64,000 nucleotides of DNA. Source: Isoalcanivorax indicus (lineage in GTDB: Bacteria; Pseudomonadota; Gammaproteobacteria; Pseudomonadales; Alcanivoracaceae). This document shows, in pieces, positions 57,138-64,000 of this stretch (its first letter is position 1; every line of letters starts with the position of its first letter). Below the pieces are notes generated by a model. The model was not told the origin of the DNA. It worked only from the letters and a program-made list of their open reading frames with translations, and made no database searches. The position numbers and the translations under genes are program-made. Location: positions 1-64,000 of the forward strand of contig NZ_QGMP01000003.1 of the NCBI RefSeq assembly GCF_003259185.1, in the 5' to 3' direction.

Positions 57138-57872
57138 AGCCTGCATTATTGCCTCGGGCAGCAGGGCGGATACCGGCACCAGTTCCACGCCGGCATCTGC
57201 CAGCAGGGGCAGCACCCGAGCCAGATACTCCAGGGTCTCGGGATAGGGGTGGCCGATGGCAATGGCGCTGCCCCGTCGCCGGGCGATGCGCAGCAGGGCA
57301 TTGAACTGCTCGTTGATGGCCAGCAGATCCCGTTCATTATCCAGAAAGATATCGCGCCCGGTGGTGCGCAGGCCGTGTGCCCGCGCGGTGCTTTCCGCCA
57401 CGGTGTCCGGCGTGGTGCGGCTGTCGATAAAAAAGGCCTGGTGACTGGCCAGCTCGTGCATCAGCCAGTGCATGGTCTCGTCATCGCGGGTGGCCACGCT
57501 GCCCATATGATTGTTCAGCCCGCGGGCTGTCGGCACCAGCTTGAAGGCTTCACGGACAATGGCCGCGATCTCCTCGGGTGCCATGTCCGGGCGAATGCCG
57601 CCCGGGTCCAGGGTCAGGCCATTGCCCGCCATGGGCAGGTGAATGATGACTTCGCGCCCCATGTCGGTTGCCGTGCGCGCCAGCGCCGGGCCGTGCGGTG
57701 AGCGGGGAATGACGGCGGCGGTGATCTCGCCGGGCAGATTCAGCGCCTCCAGGCCGCGTGCCCGGTGGTAACCGATGTCATCAATGATGACCGCGATGCG
57801 CACCGGCGGCGCCGCGAGCAGCAGGCTGCTGCACAGCAGCAGCACGGTGCCGCAAAGGAACCGCCTGACCAT
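57039..57872 (-). CDS. Divergent polysaccharide deacetylase (YibQ family)
   Basis: A 277-aa exported protein with a signal peptide, then the YibQ core: IAVIIDDIGYHRARGLEAL, VIIHLPMAGNG, GLNNHMGSVAT, HQAFFIDSRTTPDTVA and AIAIGHPYPETLEYL. It resembles NodB-type deacetylases but with altered metal ligands; the substrate is unknown. It is co-transcribed with envC and ctpA, sharing one base with ctpA. The 33-residue C-terminal tail, rich in Glu and Thr, overlaps the convergent BASS gene. Confidence 0.88.
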   Translation of the reverse strand: MVRRFLCGTVLLLCSSLLLAAPPVRIAVIIDDIGYHRARGLEALNLPGEITAAVIPRSPHGPALARTATDMGREVIIHLPMAGNGLTLDPGGIRPDMAPEEIAAIVREAFKLVPTARGLNNHMGSVATRDDETMHWLMHELASHQAFFIDSRTTPDTVAESTARAHGLRTTGRDIFLDNERDLLAINEQFNALLRIARRRGSAIAIGHPYPETLEYLARVLPLLADAGVELVPVSALLPEAIMQASTRLAADLPDTGETAVTDEQEAEHEHQQTVHR

Positions 57873-59146
57873 TACCGCGTGCGCGGCCGAGACAGGTGAA
57901 TCCCCTTGAGAATGGACAGCGCCTGATACAGATCGTAGTCCCGGGTGGCCAGACTGTCGGGGCGCTGTTCCGGTTCGGCGGCATCGCCGCGCAGGTGCCG
58001 CGGCAGATCCGCCTCACGCACGCTGTCACGGCCTTCCTGCAGTTCCACGCGGGCCACGTTCACGGTGATGTCCGGGGCGATGCCGTCAGCCTGGATGGAG
58101 CGCCCTGAGGGGGTGTAGTACTTGGCGGTGGTGAGCTTCAGCGCACGCTCCTCGTGCAGCGGCAGCACCGTCTGCACCGAGCCTTTGCCGAAGGTGCGGC
58201 GGCCGACGATGATGGCGCGGCCCTGGTCCTGCAGGGCGCCGGCCACAATTTCGGATGCCGAGGCCGAGCCGCCGTTCACCAGCACCACCAGCGGCATGCC
58301 GGCCAGCATATCGCCACGGCTGGCGCCGTAATTGACCCGGCTGTCTTCCGCCCGGCCCTGGGTATAGGTGATCAGGCCTTCATCAAGAAACAGATCGGCC
58401 ACCTGGATGGCGCCGTTGAGGACGCCGCCGGGGTTGTTGCGCAGATCCAGAATCAGACCATTGAGGGTATGGTCCGCCTTCAGGTCGGTCAGATGCCGAC
58501 GCACGTCGCGCCCGGTGTTGTTCTGGAACTGGGTGATGCGCAGATAGCCGTAGCCCGGCTCCAGCATCTCGCTGCGCACACTGCGGATGGTGATGCGGTC
58601 ACGGGTCAGGGTCAGCGTGCGTGGCGTGTTGTCGCCCTCGCGCAGAATGGACAGCACCACATCGGTGCCCACTTCGCCGCGCAGCATATCCACCGCCTCG
58701 TTCAGGTTCAGGCCTTTCACGAAGGTATCGTCGATCTTCAGGATGGTGTCCCCGGCCTGAAGCCCTGCGCGGCTGGCCGGGGTATCGTCGATCGGGGTGA
58801 CCACCTTGACGAAACCGTCTTCCATCGAGATCTCGATGCCCAGCCCGCCGAACTCGCCGCGCGTCGTTACCTGCAGGTCTTCGAAGTCTTCCGGGGTCAG
58901 ATAGGCGGAGTGCGGGTCCAGCTCAAGCAGCATGCCGCGAATCGCCGATTCCAGCAGCGTGCGGTCGTCAATATCCTCGACATAGGCGGCGCGGATACGC
59001 TCCATGACCTCTGCGAAGACGCGCAACTCGTTGACCGGGATGTCCTGAAGCGTGGCCATGTCATCCAGCTGGGATGGGGCGCTGCTGGCGCTGGCAGAGA
59101 AGGCGCAGAGGGCGAGGGCCGCAGCGCCGCGAAGCATGCGTTTCAT
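57872..59146 (-). CDS. ctpA: C-terminal processing protease (S41)
   Basis: A 424-aa exported serine protease. After the signal peptide come a helical region and a PDZ domain (about 95-175, GEFGGLGIEISMEDG, AGLQAGDTILKI). The catalytic domain carries the Ser-Lys dyad: Ser in NGGSASASEIVAGAL and Lys in RRTFGKGSVQT. CtpA trims periplasmic hydrolases and lipoproteins and works alongside murein remodelling. ATG 59146 overlaps the envC stop by 4 bp. Confidence 0.95.
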   Translation of the reverse strand: MKRMLRGAAALALCAFSASASSAPSQLDDMATLQDIPVNELRVFAEVMERIRAAYVEDIDDRTLLESAIRGMLLELDPHSAYLTPEDFEDLQVTTRGEFGGLGIEISMEDGFVKVVTPIDDTPASRAGLQAGDTILKIDDTFVKGLNLNEAVDMLRGEVGTDVVLSILREGDNTPRTLTLTRDRITIRSVRSEMLEPGYGYLRITQFQNNTGRDVRRHLTDLKADHTLNGLILDLRNNPGGVLNGAIQVADLFLDEGLITYTQGRAEDSRVNYGASRGDMLAGMPLVVLVNGGSASASEIVAGALQDQGRAIIVGRRTFGKGSVQTVLPLHEERALKLTTAKYYTPSGRSIQADGIAPDITVNVARVELQEGRDSVREADLPRHLRGDAAEPEQRPDSLATRDYDLYQALSILKGIHLSRPRTR

Positions 59147-60366
59147 CCGGAAGTCTCTCGGTTGGCGATGGGTGGCAGTGTAACACGGCGGTTGCACCAG
59201 CGGGTCGGGTCCACCGGCTGGCCGCGATGACGAATCTCGAAGTAGACCCCCTGTGTGTTCATGCCCCCGGAATCCCCGGCCCGGGCCAGTACATCGCCCT
59301 GGGCCACCCAGTCGCCGACATCGCGCAGCAGACTCTGGTTATGGCCATACAGGCTCAGGTAGCCGCCGCCGTGGTCGACAATAGTGATCAGACCATACCC
59401 TCTGAGCCAGTCGGCGTACACCACGCGGCCCGGGTGAATGGCGCGCACCGGCGTACCCGGGCTGGCGTCCAGCAGCATGCCACTCCAGCGCAACCCGCCA
59501 TCCCGGCGCGCGCCGAAGGCCACCCGGACACGGCCCTCCACCGGCCAGGGCAGTTGTCCGGTCAGTTCGCCGAAGGGCTTGCCGCCGATATCGGGGGGAA
59601 TATCGGAGAGCGCCCGGTTCATGTCCTGCAGCAACTTGTCCAGCCGCGCCTCGTCCTCGCGCAGCCGCGCCAGCTGCTCCGCCTGTTCGCCGAGCCGTTC
59701 GTTCAGCCGCGCCAGGGCGGTCTCGCGTTCCGCCCGCGCCTGCTCTGCACGCTGTTGTCGGGCGCTGACCGCATCGCGGCGCGCCTGAAGCGCTTCACGG
59801 GCATCGGCCACTTCAATGGTCAGCGCCAGCAGGGCACGCAGTTCCTCGCGCAGGGTTTCGAGCCGCTCATGGCGCGCCCGCTGGAAATACTCGTGATAGC
59901 GCAACAGCCGCGCCACCTGATCCGGCTCCTGCTGACTGAGCAGCAGCTTCAGCATGGGCTCACGGCCGCTCATATAGGCCGTGCGCACGGTGCGTGCCAG
60001 CCAGTCGAGCTGCGTCGCCTGCTCCGCAGTCATGCGCTGCTGGCGCTCTCGCAGCCGCGCCAGCTCGCGCTCGGCCTCGGCGGCGTCACGCTCCAGCCCC
60101 TCGATCTCACGGTTCAAACGGCTGACGGCCAGCTCGCGCTCACGCAGCTCACTGGCCAACTGGTCCTGACGGCGCAGATCACGCTGCTGGGTGCGTTGCA
60201 GAGCCTGGATGCGGTCGCGCAGCTCGCGCAGTTGCTGGGGAGAGGCCTGCTCCGCCGTGGCCAGCGCGGGCAGGCCGACGCCGCACAGCAGCCACAGCAA
60301 CCCGAGTACGCGGACGAGGCGGCCGGAACGGGGATCGGGGGGGCTGAGAGATGAGGAAGCCTGCAT
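59143..60366 (-). CDS. envC: Murein hydrolase activator EnvC
   Basis: A 407-aa periplasmic protein with a signal peptide, a long coiled coil (about 40-255, heptads rich in Glu, Arg and Leu) and a C-terminal LytM/M23 domain. The LytM zinc ligands are degenerate: WSGMLLDA stands where His and Asp are expected, so it is a non-enzymatic activator, as known for EnvC. It switches on AmiA/AmiB amidases at the septum. In Pseudomonas gpmI usually lies upstream; here the next gene is the divergent rhodanese. Confidence 0.94.
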   Translation of the reverse strand: MQASSSLSPPDPRSGRLVRVLGLLWLLCGVGLPALATAEQASPQQLRELRDRIQALQRTQQRDLRRQDQLASELRERELAVSRLNREIEGLERDAAEAERELARLRERQQRMTAEQATQLDWLARTVRTAYMSGREPMLKLLLSQQEPDQVARLLRYHEYFQRARHERLETLREELRALLALTIEVADAREALQARRDAVSARQQRAEQARAERETALARLNERLGEQAEQLARLREDEARLDKLLQDMNRALSDIPPDIGGKPFGELTGQLPWPVEGRVRVAFGARRDGGLRWSGMLLDASPGTPVRAIHPGRVVYADWLRGYGLITIVDHGGGYLSLYGHNQSLLRDVGDWVAQGDVLARAGDSGGMNTQGVYFEIRHRGQPVDPTRWCNRRVTLPPIANRETSG

Positions 60367-60487
60367 GCAAAAACCGCTGTGCCTGTATTCGGGGAGCCGG
60401 ATCGACGGTGTCCGGCTGCTGAATCATGGATGATCGGGCCCGGGTTGCCTATACTTGGGCGCCGTTTTCACCCATCCGGACGCTGAT

Positions 60488-60901
60488 ATGGACCGCATTT
60501 TCGAGTTTGCCGCCAACCACTACCTCCTGGTATCGGCGTTTTTCCTGCTCTGGACCGCCTTCTTCTTCACCGAGTCCCGGCGGGGCAGCCGCCCGCTCAG
60601 CCCCCAGGCAGCCACCAACATGGTCAACCGGCAGGACGCCGTGATTGTGGACCTGCGTGACGAAGATGATTTCCGCAAGGGCCACATTGCCGGTAGCGTC
60701 AATGTACCCTACGGCAAGATCAACGACCGTGTCAGCGAGCTCAAGGGATACCAGGACAAGCCGGTGATCCTGGTGTGCAACATGGGCAGCCATGCGTCCA
60801 TCGCCGGGCGCGCGCTGAAACAGCATGGCTTCAGTGACCTGTATCGTATGCGCGGCGGCATCCAGGGCTGGCGCAACGACAACCTGCCTGTTGTACGCTG
60901 A
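60488..60901 (+). CDS. Membrane-anchored rhodanese (YibN-like)
   Basis: A 137-aa protein with one N-terminal membrane helix (HYLLVSAFFLLWTAFFF) and a cytoplasmic rhodanese domain: VIVDLRDEDDFRKGHIAGS, with active-site Cys in ILVCNMGSHAS. It shares one base with grxC and lies before secB, the normal YibN-GrxC-SecB order. A sulfur-transfer or redox function is likely. ATG 60488 is chosen at the start of the hydrophobic helix. Confidence 0.92.
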   Translation: MDRIFEFAANHYLLVSAFFLLWTAFFFTESRRGSRPLSPQAATNMVNRQDAVIVDLRDEDDFRKGHIAGSVNVPYGKINDRVSELKGYQDKPVILVCNMGSHASIAGRALKQHGFSDLYRMRGGIQGWRNDNLPVVR

Positions 60902-61158
60902 TGGCAGAGGTCCTGCTCTACACCACGCGCTGGTGCCCCTTCTGTGTCCGGGCACTGCGGCTGCTGGACAGCAAGGGCGCGACCTACACCAACATTGATG
61001 TGGGCGCCGAGCCTGCGCGCCGTGCCGAAATGATGGCGCGGGCCGGGCGGCACACGGTGCCGCAAATCTGGATCGGCGACACCCATGTGGGCGGTTGCGA
61101 TGAGCTGTATGCGCTGGAACGAGCGGGTCGGCTCGATCCGCTGCTGAACAATGACTGA
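60901..61158 (+). CDS. grxC: Glutaredoxin 3
   Basis: An 85-aa thiol oxidoreductase with the active site RWCPFCVRAL, the cis-Pro loop HTVPQIWIGD and the GG motif VGGCDEL. It reduces disulfides with glutathione. Coupled by 1-bp overlap to the rhodanese and 24 bp before secB. Confidence 0.97.
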   Translation: MAEVLLYTTRWCPFCVRALRLLDSKGATYTNIDVGAEPARRAEMMARAGRHTVPQIWIGDTHVGGCDELYALERAGRLDPLLNND

Positions 61159-61182
61159 CGACAAGAGTATTGGGGATTGATG

Positions 61183-61650
61183 ATGAGTGAAGCACCGCAA
61201 CGTACGTTTCAGCTGCAACGCATCTACACGAAGGATGTGTCCTTCGAGGTGCCGGGCGCGCCGGATATCTTTCGCAAGCAGTGGCAGCCCAAGGTGAATG
61301 TGCAGCTGAACACGGATGCGCGCCGCCTGGAAGGCAGTGAGTCGGACTATGAGGTGGTGCTGAGCCTGACGGTGACGGCGTCCAGTGAAGAGAAGACGGT
61401 TTACCTGGTCGAAATCAAGCAGGCGGGTGTGTTCACGCTGGTGGGCATCGAAGGCGACGAGCGCGAGCAGCTGCTGGGCGCCTACTGCCCGAACCTGCTG
61501 TTCCCGTATGCCCGCGAACTGGTTTCCGATCTGGTCAGCCGGGGTACCTTCCCGCAGTTGCTGCTGCAACCGATCAACTTTGATGCGCTGTATCTGGACG
61601 CCAAGCAGCGTCGCCAGGAACAGCAAGCCGCGCCTGAAGGGACTCACTGA
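61183..61650 (+). CDS. secB: Protein-export chaperone SecB
   Basis: A 155-aa tetrameric chaperone that holds preproteins unfolded for SecA. Diagnostic blocks are [30 protein letters not shown] and [23 protein letters not shown] 61183 is preferred (GGGGA 6 nt upstream) over ATG 61180 or TTG 61177. Abundant exported lipoproteins nearby give it obvious clients, but its position is simply conserved. Confidence 0.97.
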   Translation: MSEAPQRTFQLQRIYTKDVSFEVPGAPDIFRKQWQPKVNVQLNTDARRLEGSESDYEVVLSLTVTASSEEKTVYLVEIKQAGVFTLVGIEGDEREQLLGAYCPNLLFPYARELVSDLVSRGTFPQLLLQPINFDALYLDAKQRRQEQQAAPEGTH

Positions 61651-61690
61651 CAGACTCTCCCGTCTCGGGGGTTCGTCCCCTCCAGAGCGG

Positions 61691-61803
61691 GGCGTTGAGG
61701 CGGGGTACGCCCTTCCGGGACCGCTCAAGCCGTCCCTGGGCGCTCTTTCTTTGGCCATCCCTGGCCAAAGATGTCCCTCCAGGGCGTACCCCGCCTCAAC
61801 GCC
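61691..61803. repeat. Long intergenic hairpin repeat, copy 4 (reverse)
   Basis: A perfect 23-bp inverted repeat (61691-61713 with 61781-61803) encloses a 67-nt loop with a nested 8-bp hairpin, TTTGGCCA/TGGCCAAA. Read in reverse complement, the loop contains GGCCAGGGATGGCC and CCCAGGGACGG, the family core, so this copy is inverted relative to its neighbour. The stem sequence itself is different. Confidence 0.8.
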
Positions 61804-61895
61804 GGAGCGAGATTCTACGTTCAGTGGTGATAGCGCGTGCTGGAGGAACAACACCATCGGCCATCTGCTAGCGGAAAGACCGGGCTGCGCGTGAC

Positions 61896-62014
61896 GGCCC
61901 TCGGGGGGCGGGTAAGGGTTTTCTGGACCTTCGAGAGGCATGGATGCCGAACGAGAGCCTACATGGATGTATTCACGGCGTGTCCAGAAAACCCTTACCC
62001 GCCCCCCGATGGCC
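61896..62014. repeat. Long intergenic hairpin repeat, copy 3
   Basis: A 33-bp inverted repeat with one mismatch (61896-61928 with 61982-62014). It shares GGCATGGATGCCGAACGAGA in the loop and GGCCCTCGGGGGGCGGGTAA in the stem with copy 2 at 38010. Together with copy 4 it fills most of the 413-bp gap 61651-62063 between secB and trmL, which otherwise holds no gene. Confidence 0.88.
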
Positions 62015-62063
62015 ACAACCACCAAGCTCCCGAGAATGGACAACACAGCCACTGGCTGCCGTT

Positions 62064-62528
62064 TCAAATACCGCCAACAAACCCCAGCTGCCGCCATGCC
62101 TCGTAAACCGTGGCCGTGACCGCATTGGAGAGGTTCAGGCTGCGGCTGCCCGGCAGCATGGGCAGGCGTAGCGGCAGCACGTCATCGCGGTTCATGAACA
62201 GCGCCTCCGGCAGCCCGCGGCTTTCTGGCCCGAACAGCAGCACGTCGTCTTCCGCGAAACGCGCCTGAGCGTAGTGATGAGAGGCTTTCGTGGACAGCGC
62301 CCACAACCGGCGGCCATTGCGCCACACCGAGAACGCCTCCCAGTCAGCATGCCGCGTCACCGTCGCCTGGTCCCGGTAATCCAGCCCGGCGCGACGCAGC
62401 AGCTTGTCATCCAGCGAAAACCCCAACGGTTCGATCAGATGCAGCTGGCAGCCGGTGTTGGCGGCCAGACGCATGATGTTGCCCGTGTTGGGCGGAATTT
62501 CCGGCTGGTAAAGGGCGATATGCAACAT
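62064..62528 (-). CDS. trmL: tRNA (cytidine(34)-2'-O)-methyltransferase TrmL
   Basis: A 154-aa SPOUT methyltransferase acting on the wobble base of tRNA-Leu. It begins [20 protein letters not shown] and has the knot motifs [12 protein letters not shown] and [20 protein letters not shown]. It normally lies near secB. It is divergent from the Sel1-like lipoprotein. Confidence 0.96.
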   Translation of the reverse strand: MLHIALYQPEIPPNTGNIMRLAANTGCQLHLIEPLGFSLDDKLLRRAGLDYRDQATVTRHADWEAFSVWRNGRRLWALSTKASHHYAQARFAEDDVLLFGPESRGLPEALFMNRDDVLPLRLPMLPGSRSLNLSNAVTATVYEAWRQLGFVGGI

Positions 62529-62632
62529 CGGCGCATTATGCCCGAGTTTGCAGCGCGCGGAGAGCCTTTCACCCGGCCAGCGCCGAAAACGGTTAGCATC
62601 GGAAGTCCATGTCCAGACAGGGAGTCATCACC

Positions 62633-63043
62633 ATGAAAAAGAGCGCCATCCTGGTGTGTGGAGGCTTGCTGAGTGCGGGCGTGCTGACTGCCTGTGCCGG
62701 GGCGCCGCCGATGGACGAGGCCCTGCGGGCAGAAATGAAGGTGGCCGACGAGATGGCCGCCGCTGAGCCCGAGGCCTTGCGGGCGGATTACGAGCAGGGG
62801 CGGCGTTACTTCGAGTCGGGGCGTGTAGAGCGGTCACTGGTGGAGTTTGATTATGCCGCTTATTCCGGCTCGGCAGCGGCGGCCCTGCGATTGTGCGCGA
62901 TCTACGGTGAGGGGCTGGGTATCAAGGTGGACCCGGTGAAGGGCGTGTTCTGGTGCCAGCGCGCCGCCCGGGCCGGGCATGCGCCAGCGGCGGCACGTTC
63001 GCGGCATCTGTTCCAGACCTGGTGGCAGGAAGAAGACGTATGA
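62633..63043 (+). CDS. Sel1/TPR-like lipoprotein
   Basis: A 136-aa predicted lipoprotein (MKKSAILVCGGLLSAGVLTAC). The mature part has one or two helical repeats of Sel1 type: YEQGRRYFESGRVERSLVEF, then ALRLCAIYGEGLGIKVDPVK and WCQRAARAGHAPA. Such repeats bind proteins. ATG 62633 follows GGAG by 9 nt. No specific partner can be named. Confidence 0.75.
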   Translation: MKKSAILVCGGLLSAGVLTACAGAPPMDEALRAEMKVADEMAAAEPEALRADYEQGRRYFESGRVERSLVEFDYAAYSGSAAAALRLCAIYGEGLGIKVDPVKGVFWCQRAARAGHAPAAARSRHLFQTWWQEEDV

Positions 63044-63085
63044 CGTTGCCGCGCGGCCTCAGGCTGAGATTGAGGTAGTACCGTC

Positions 63086-63120
63086 TATCAAGGCAGCACC
63101 TTTTATCGAGGCAGCACCTT
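63086..63120. repeat. 18-bp tandem duplication at a gene end
   Basis: TATC(A/G)AGGCAGCACCTT occurs twice with period 18 (63086-63102, 63104-63120) and one mismatch. The right copy encodes the last codons and stop of the HxlR gene; the left copy repeats them just beyond the stop. Confidence 0.8.
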
Positions 63121-63573
63121 CCCGAGCCAGTGCGGGTTTTCTTCCACGCGGATATCCCTGGCCTCCACCGCCTCGCCGCAATGACTGCATTGCAGGGTGG
63201 CTTCCAGTGCTGCACCGCAGTGGGTGTGGATGCGGGTCACTGGAGCGCCCAGGGGATGGGGCAGGTATGTGTCGCCCCACTGGGCCAGATGAACGATGAC
63301 CGGATACAGGGCGCGGCCCTTGTCGGTCAGCCGGTATTCCTCCCTGAGTGGTCGTTGCTGATAGGCCACTTTTTCCACAATGCCGCCGTCCAGCAGCTTG
63401 CGCAGCCGGTCGCTGAGCACATGGCGGGTCACGCCCAGACGTTGCTGGAACTGATCAAAGCGGCGCACCCCGAGAAAGCAATCGCGTAGCACCAGCAACG
63501 TCCAGTTGTCGCCGACGATGGCCAGGGTGCGCGCCACCGAGCAGGGGTGTTGATCAATATCTTGCCAGCGCAT
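63103..63573 (-). CDS. HxlR-family transcriptional regulator
   Basis: A 156-aa winged-helix regulator: CSVARTLAIVGDNWTLLVLR, then FDQFQQRLGVTRHVLSDRLR and LREEYRLTDKGRALYPVI. The C-terminal extension has HTHCGAALEATLQCSHCG, a Cys/His cluster that could bind metal or sense oxidants. ATG 63573 has GGAGG upstream; the ATG 9 codons earlier lacks one. It is divergent from an SDR gene, and the gap holds two dyad operators, so it likely represses that gene and itself. Confidence 0.93.
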   Translation of the reverse strand: MRWQDIDQHPCSVARTLAIVGDNWTLLVLRDCFLGVRRFDQFQQRLGVTRHVLSDRLRKLLDGGIVEKVAYQQRPLREEYRLTDKGRALYPVIVHLAQWGDTYLPHPLGAPVTRIHTHCGAALEATLQCSHCGEAVEARDIRVEENPHWLGKVLPR

Positions 63574-63613
63574 AACGCCTCCACGAAGTTGCCCCATCAT
63601 AGCGGCTTGACGG

Positions 63614-63652
63614 GTTCCAAAAAAGAACCTAGTCTGAGTTCCAAATTGGAAC
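63614..63652. promoter_or_regulatory. Paired dyad operators for the HxlR regulator
   Basis: GTTCCAAATTGGAAC at 63638-63652 is a perfect 15-bp palindrome. GTTCCAAAAAAGAAC at 63614-63628 is a related imperfect one. Their centres are 24 bp apart in the 98-bp space between the divergent HxlR and SDR genes, as expected for an autoregulated operator pair. Confidence 0.75.
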
Positions 63653-63671
63653 CCATCAAAGTGAGGGTATC

Positions 63672-64000
63672 ATGAGTCAGGCTGCCATGCTGGTCATCGG
63701 TGCCGGGGATGCCACCGGTGGCGCCATCGCAAAACGTTTTGCCCGTGAGGGATATGTCGCCTGTGTGGCGCGTCGCACGCAGGATGCGGTCATGCCACTG
63801 GTGGCCGACATAGAACAGGCGGGCGGTCAGGCCCGGGGTTTCGGCTGTGACGCCCGCGATGAGCAGCAGGTGGCGGATCTGTTTGCCACGATCGAGGCGG
63901 AAATCGGCCCGCTGGAGGTGGTGGTGTTCAATATCGGCGCCAACGTGTATTTCCCGGTGGTCGACACCACCGCCCGGGTGTATCGCAAAGTATGGGAAAT
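63672..64000 (+). CDS. Short-chain dehydrogenase/reductase, partial
   Basis: The gene begins at ATG 63672 (GAGGG upstream) and runs off the window after 109 codons. The N terminus has a variant SDR cofactor motif, LVIGAGDATGGAIAKRFA, followed by VACVARRTQDAV, CDARDEQQVADLF and VVVFNIGANVYFP, where the usual NNAG is replaced by NIGA. The catalytic Ser-Tyr-Lys lies beyond the end. It is probably controlled by the divergent HxlR regulator. Confidence 0.9.
   Translation, partial: MSQAAMLVIGAGDATGGAIAKRFAREGYVACVARRTQDAVMPLVADIEQAGGQARGFGCDARDEQQVADLFATIEAEIGPLEVVVFNIGANVYFPVVDTTARVYRKVWE

Noticed and set aside
61385-61894. 169-aa open frame running from secB into the repeats
   Set aside because: It lies out of frame in secB and continues through a hairpin; it has no ribosome site.

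Overview
The window looks like chromosome of a high-GC, aerobic gammaproteobacterium. Gene order follows the Pseudomonas pattern in four blocks: algR-algZ/argH/lptM-lysA...dapF-DUF484-xerC-HAD; pckA-hslO-hslR-yrfG-nudE-cysQ; yggX-mutY-asmA; and hisBHAF-...-yibQ-ctpA-envC/rhodanese-grxC-secB-trmL. Together with the accessory content, this suggests an Alcanivorax-type marine hydrocarbonoclastic relative (Pseudomonadales/Oceanospirillales). That assignment is an inference from synteny and gene style, not from a search.

Layout. 0.3-1.3 kb: a Fur-box-controlled hemin-degrading (HemS/HmuS-type) gene. 1.3-6.5 kb, minus strand: dapF, DUF484, a GT-C-like membrane protein, xerC, a HAD phosphatase and a YqcC-like protein. 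6.7-10.8 kb: a ferritin-like metal-dependent hydrolase and a cstA / cory-CC-star / ArsA-ATPase module that separates lysA from dapF. 10.8-13.7 kb: lysA, lptM and argH. 13.8-16.9 kb: an AlgZ/AlgR-type LytS/LytTR pair, a TRL lipoprotein and a YihY/BrkB protein. 16.9-19.5 kb: a response regulator, a PAS histidine kinase and a Cys-containing protein of unknown function. 19.8-27.4 kb: pckA, hslO, hslR, yrfG, nudE, cysQ, a SLC13 transporter and a retropepsin-like protein.

27.7-44.9 kb is the most unusual region. Four very large exported lipoproteins all carry predicted hydrolase modules: a ceramidase/PI-PLC fusion (about 1,423 aa), an S15-like hydrolase fused to a GNSQGG esterase (1,938 aa), a stand-alone homologue of that esterase (727 aa) and a DUF6351 hydrolase (785 aa). 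Their lipoboxes are followed by the same Gly-Gly-Ser-Ser, which predicts outer-membrane anchoring. A MocR-type regulator lies among them. I infer a surface lipid/ester-degrading cluster.

44.9-53.3 kb: a DAO-family oxidoreductase, a PRC-barrel protein, tRNA-Phe, yggX, mutY, asmA, a 7TM-DISM histidine kinase and a small GNAT protein. 53.3-61.7 kb: hisBHAF, a BASS transporter, yibQ, ctpA, envC, rhodanese, grxC and secB. 62-64 kb: trmL, a Sel1-like lipoprotein and an HxlR regulator divergent from an SDR gene that runs off the end.

Scattered between genes is a family of long (23-33 bp stem) inverted repeats sharing one loop sequence, at four sites. Two of these sites also carry an 84-bp companion module. 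There is no CRISPR array, transposase, integrase of a mobile element or prophage in the window.
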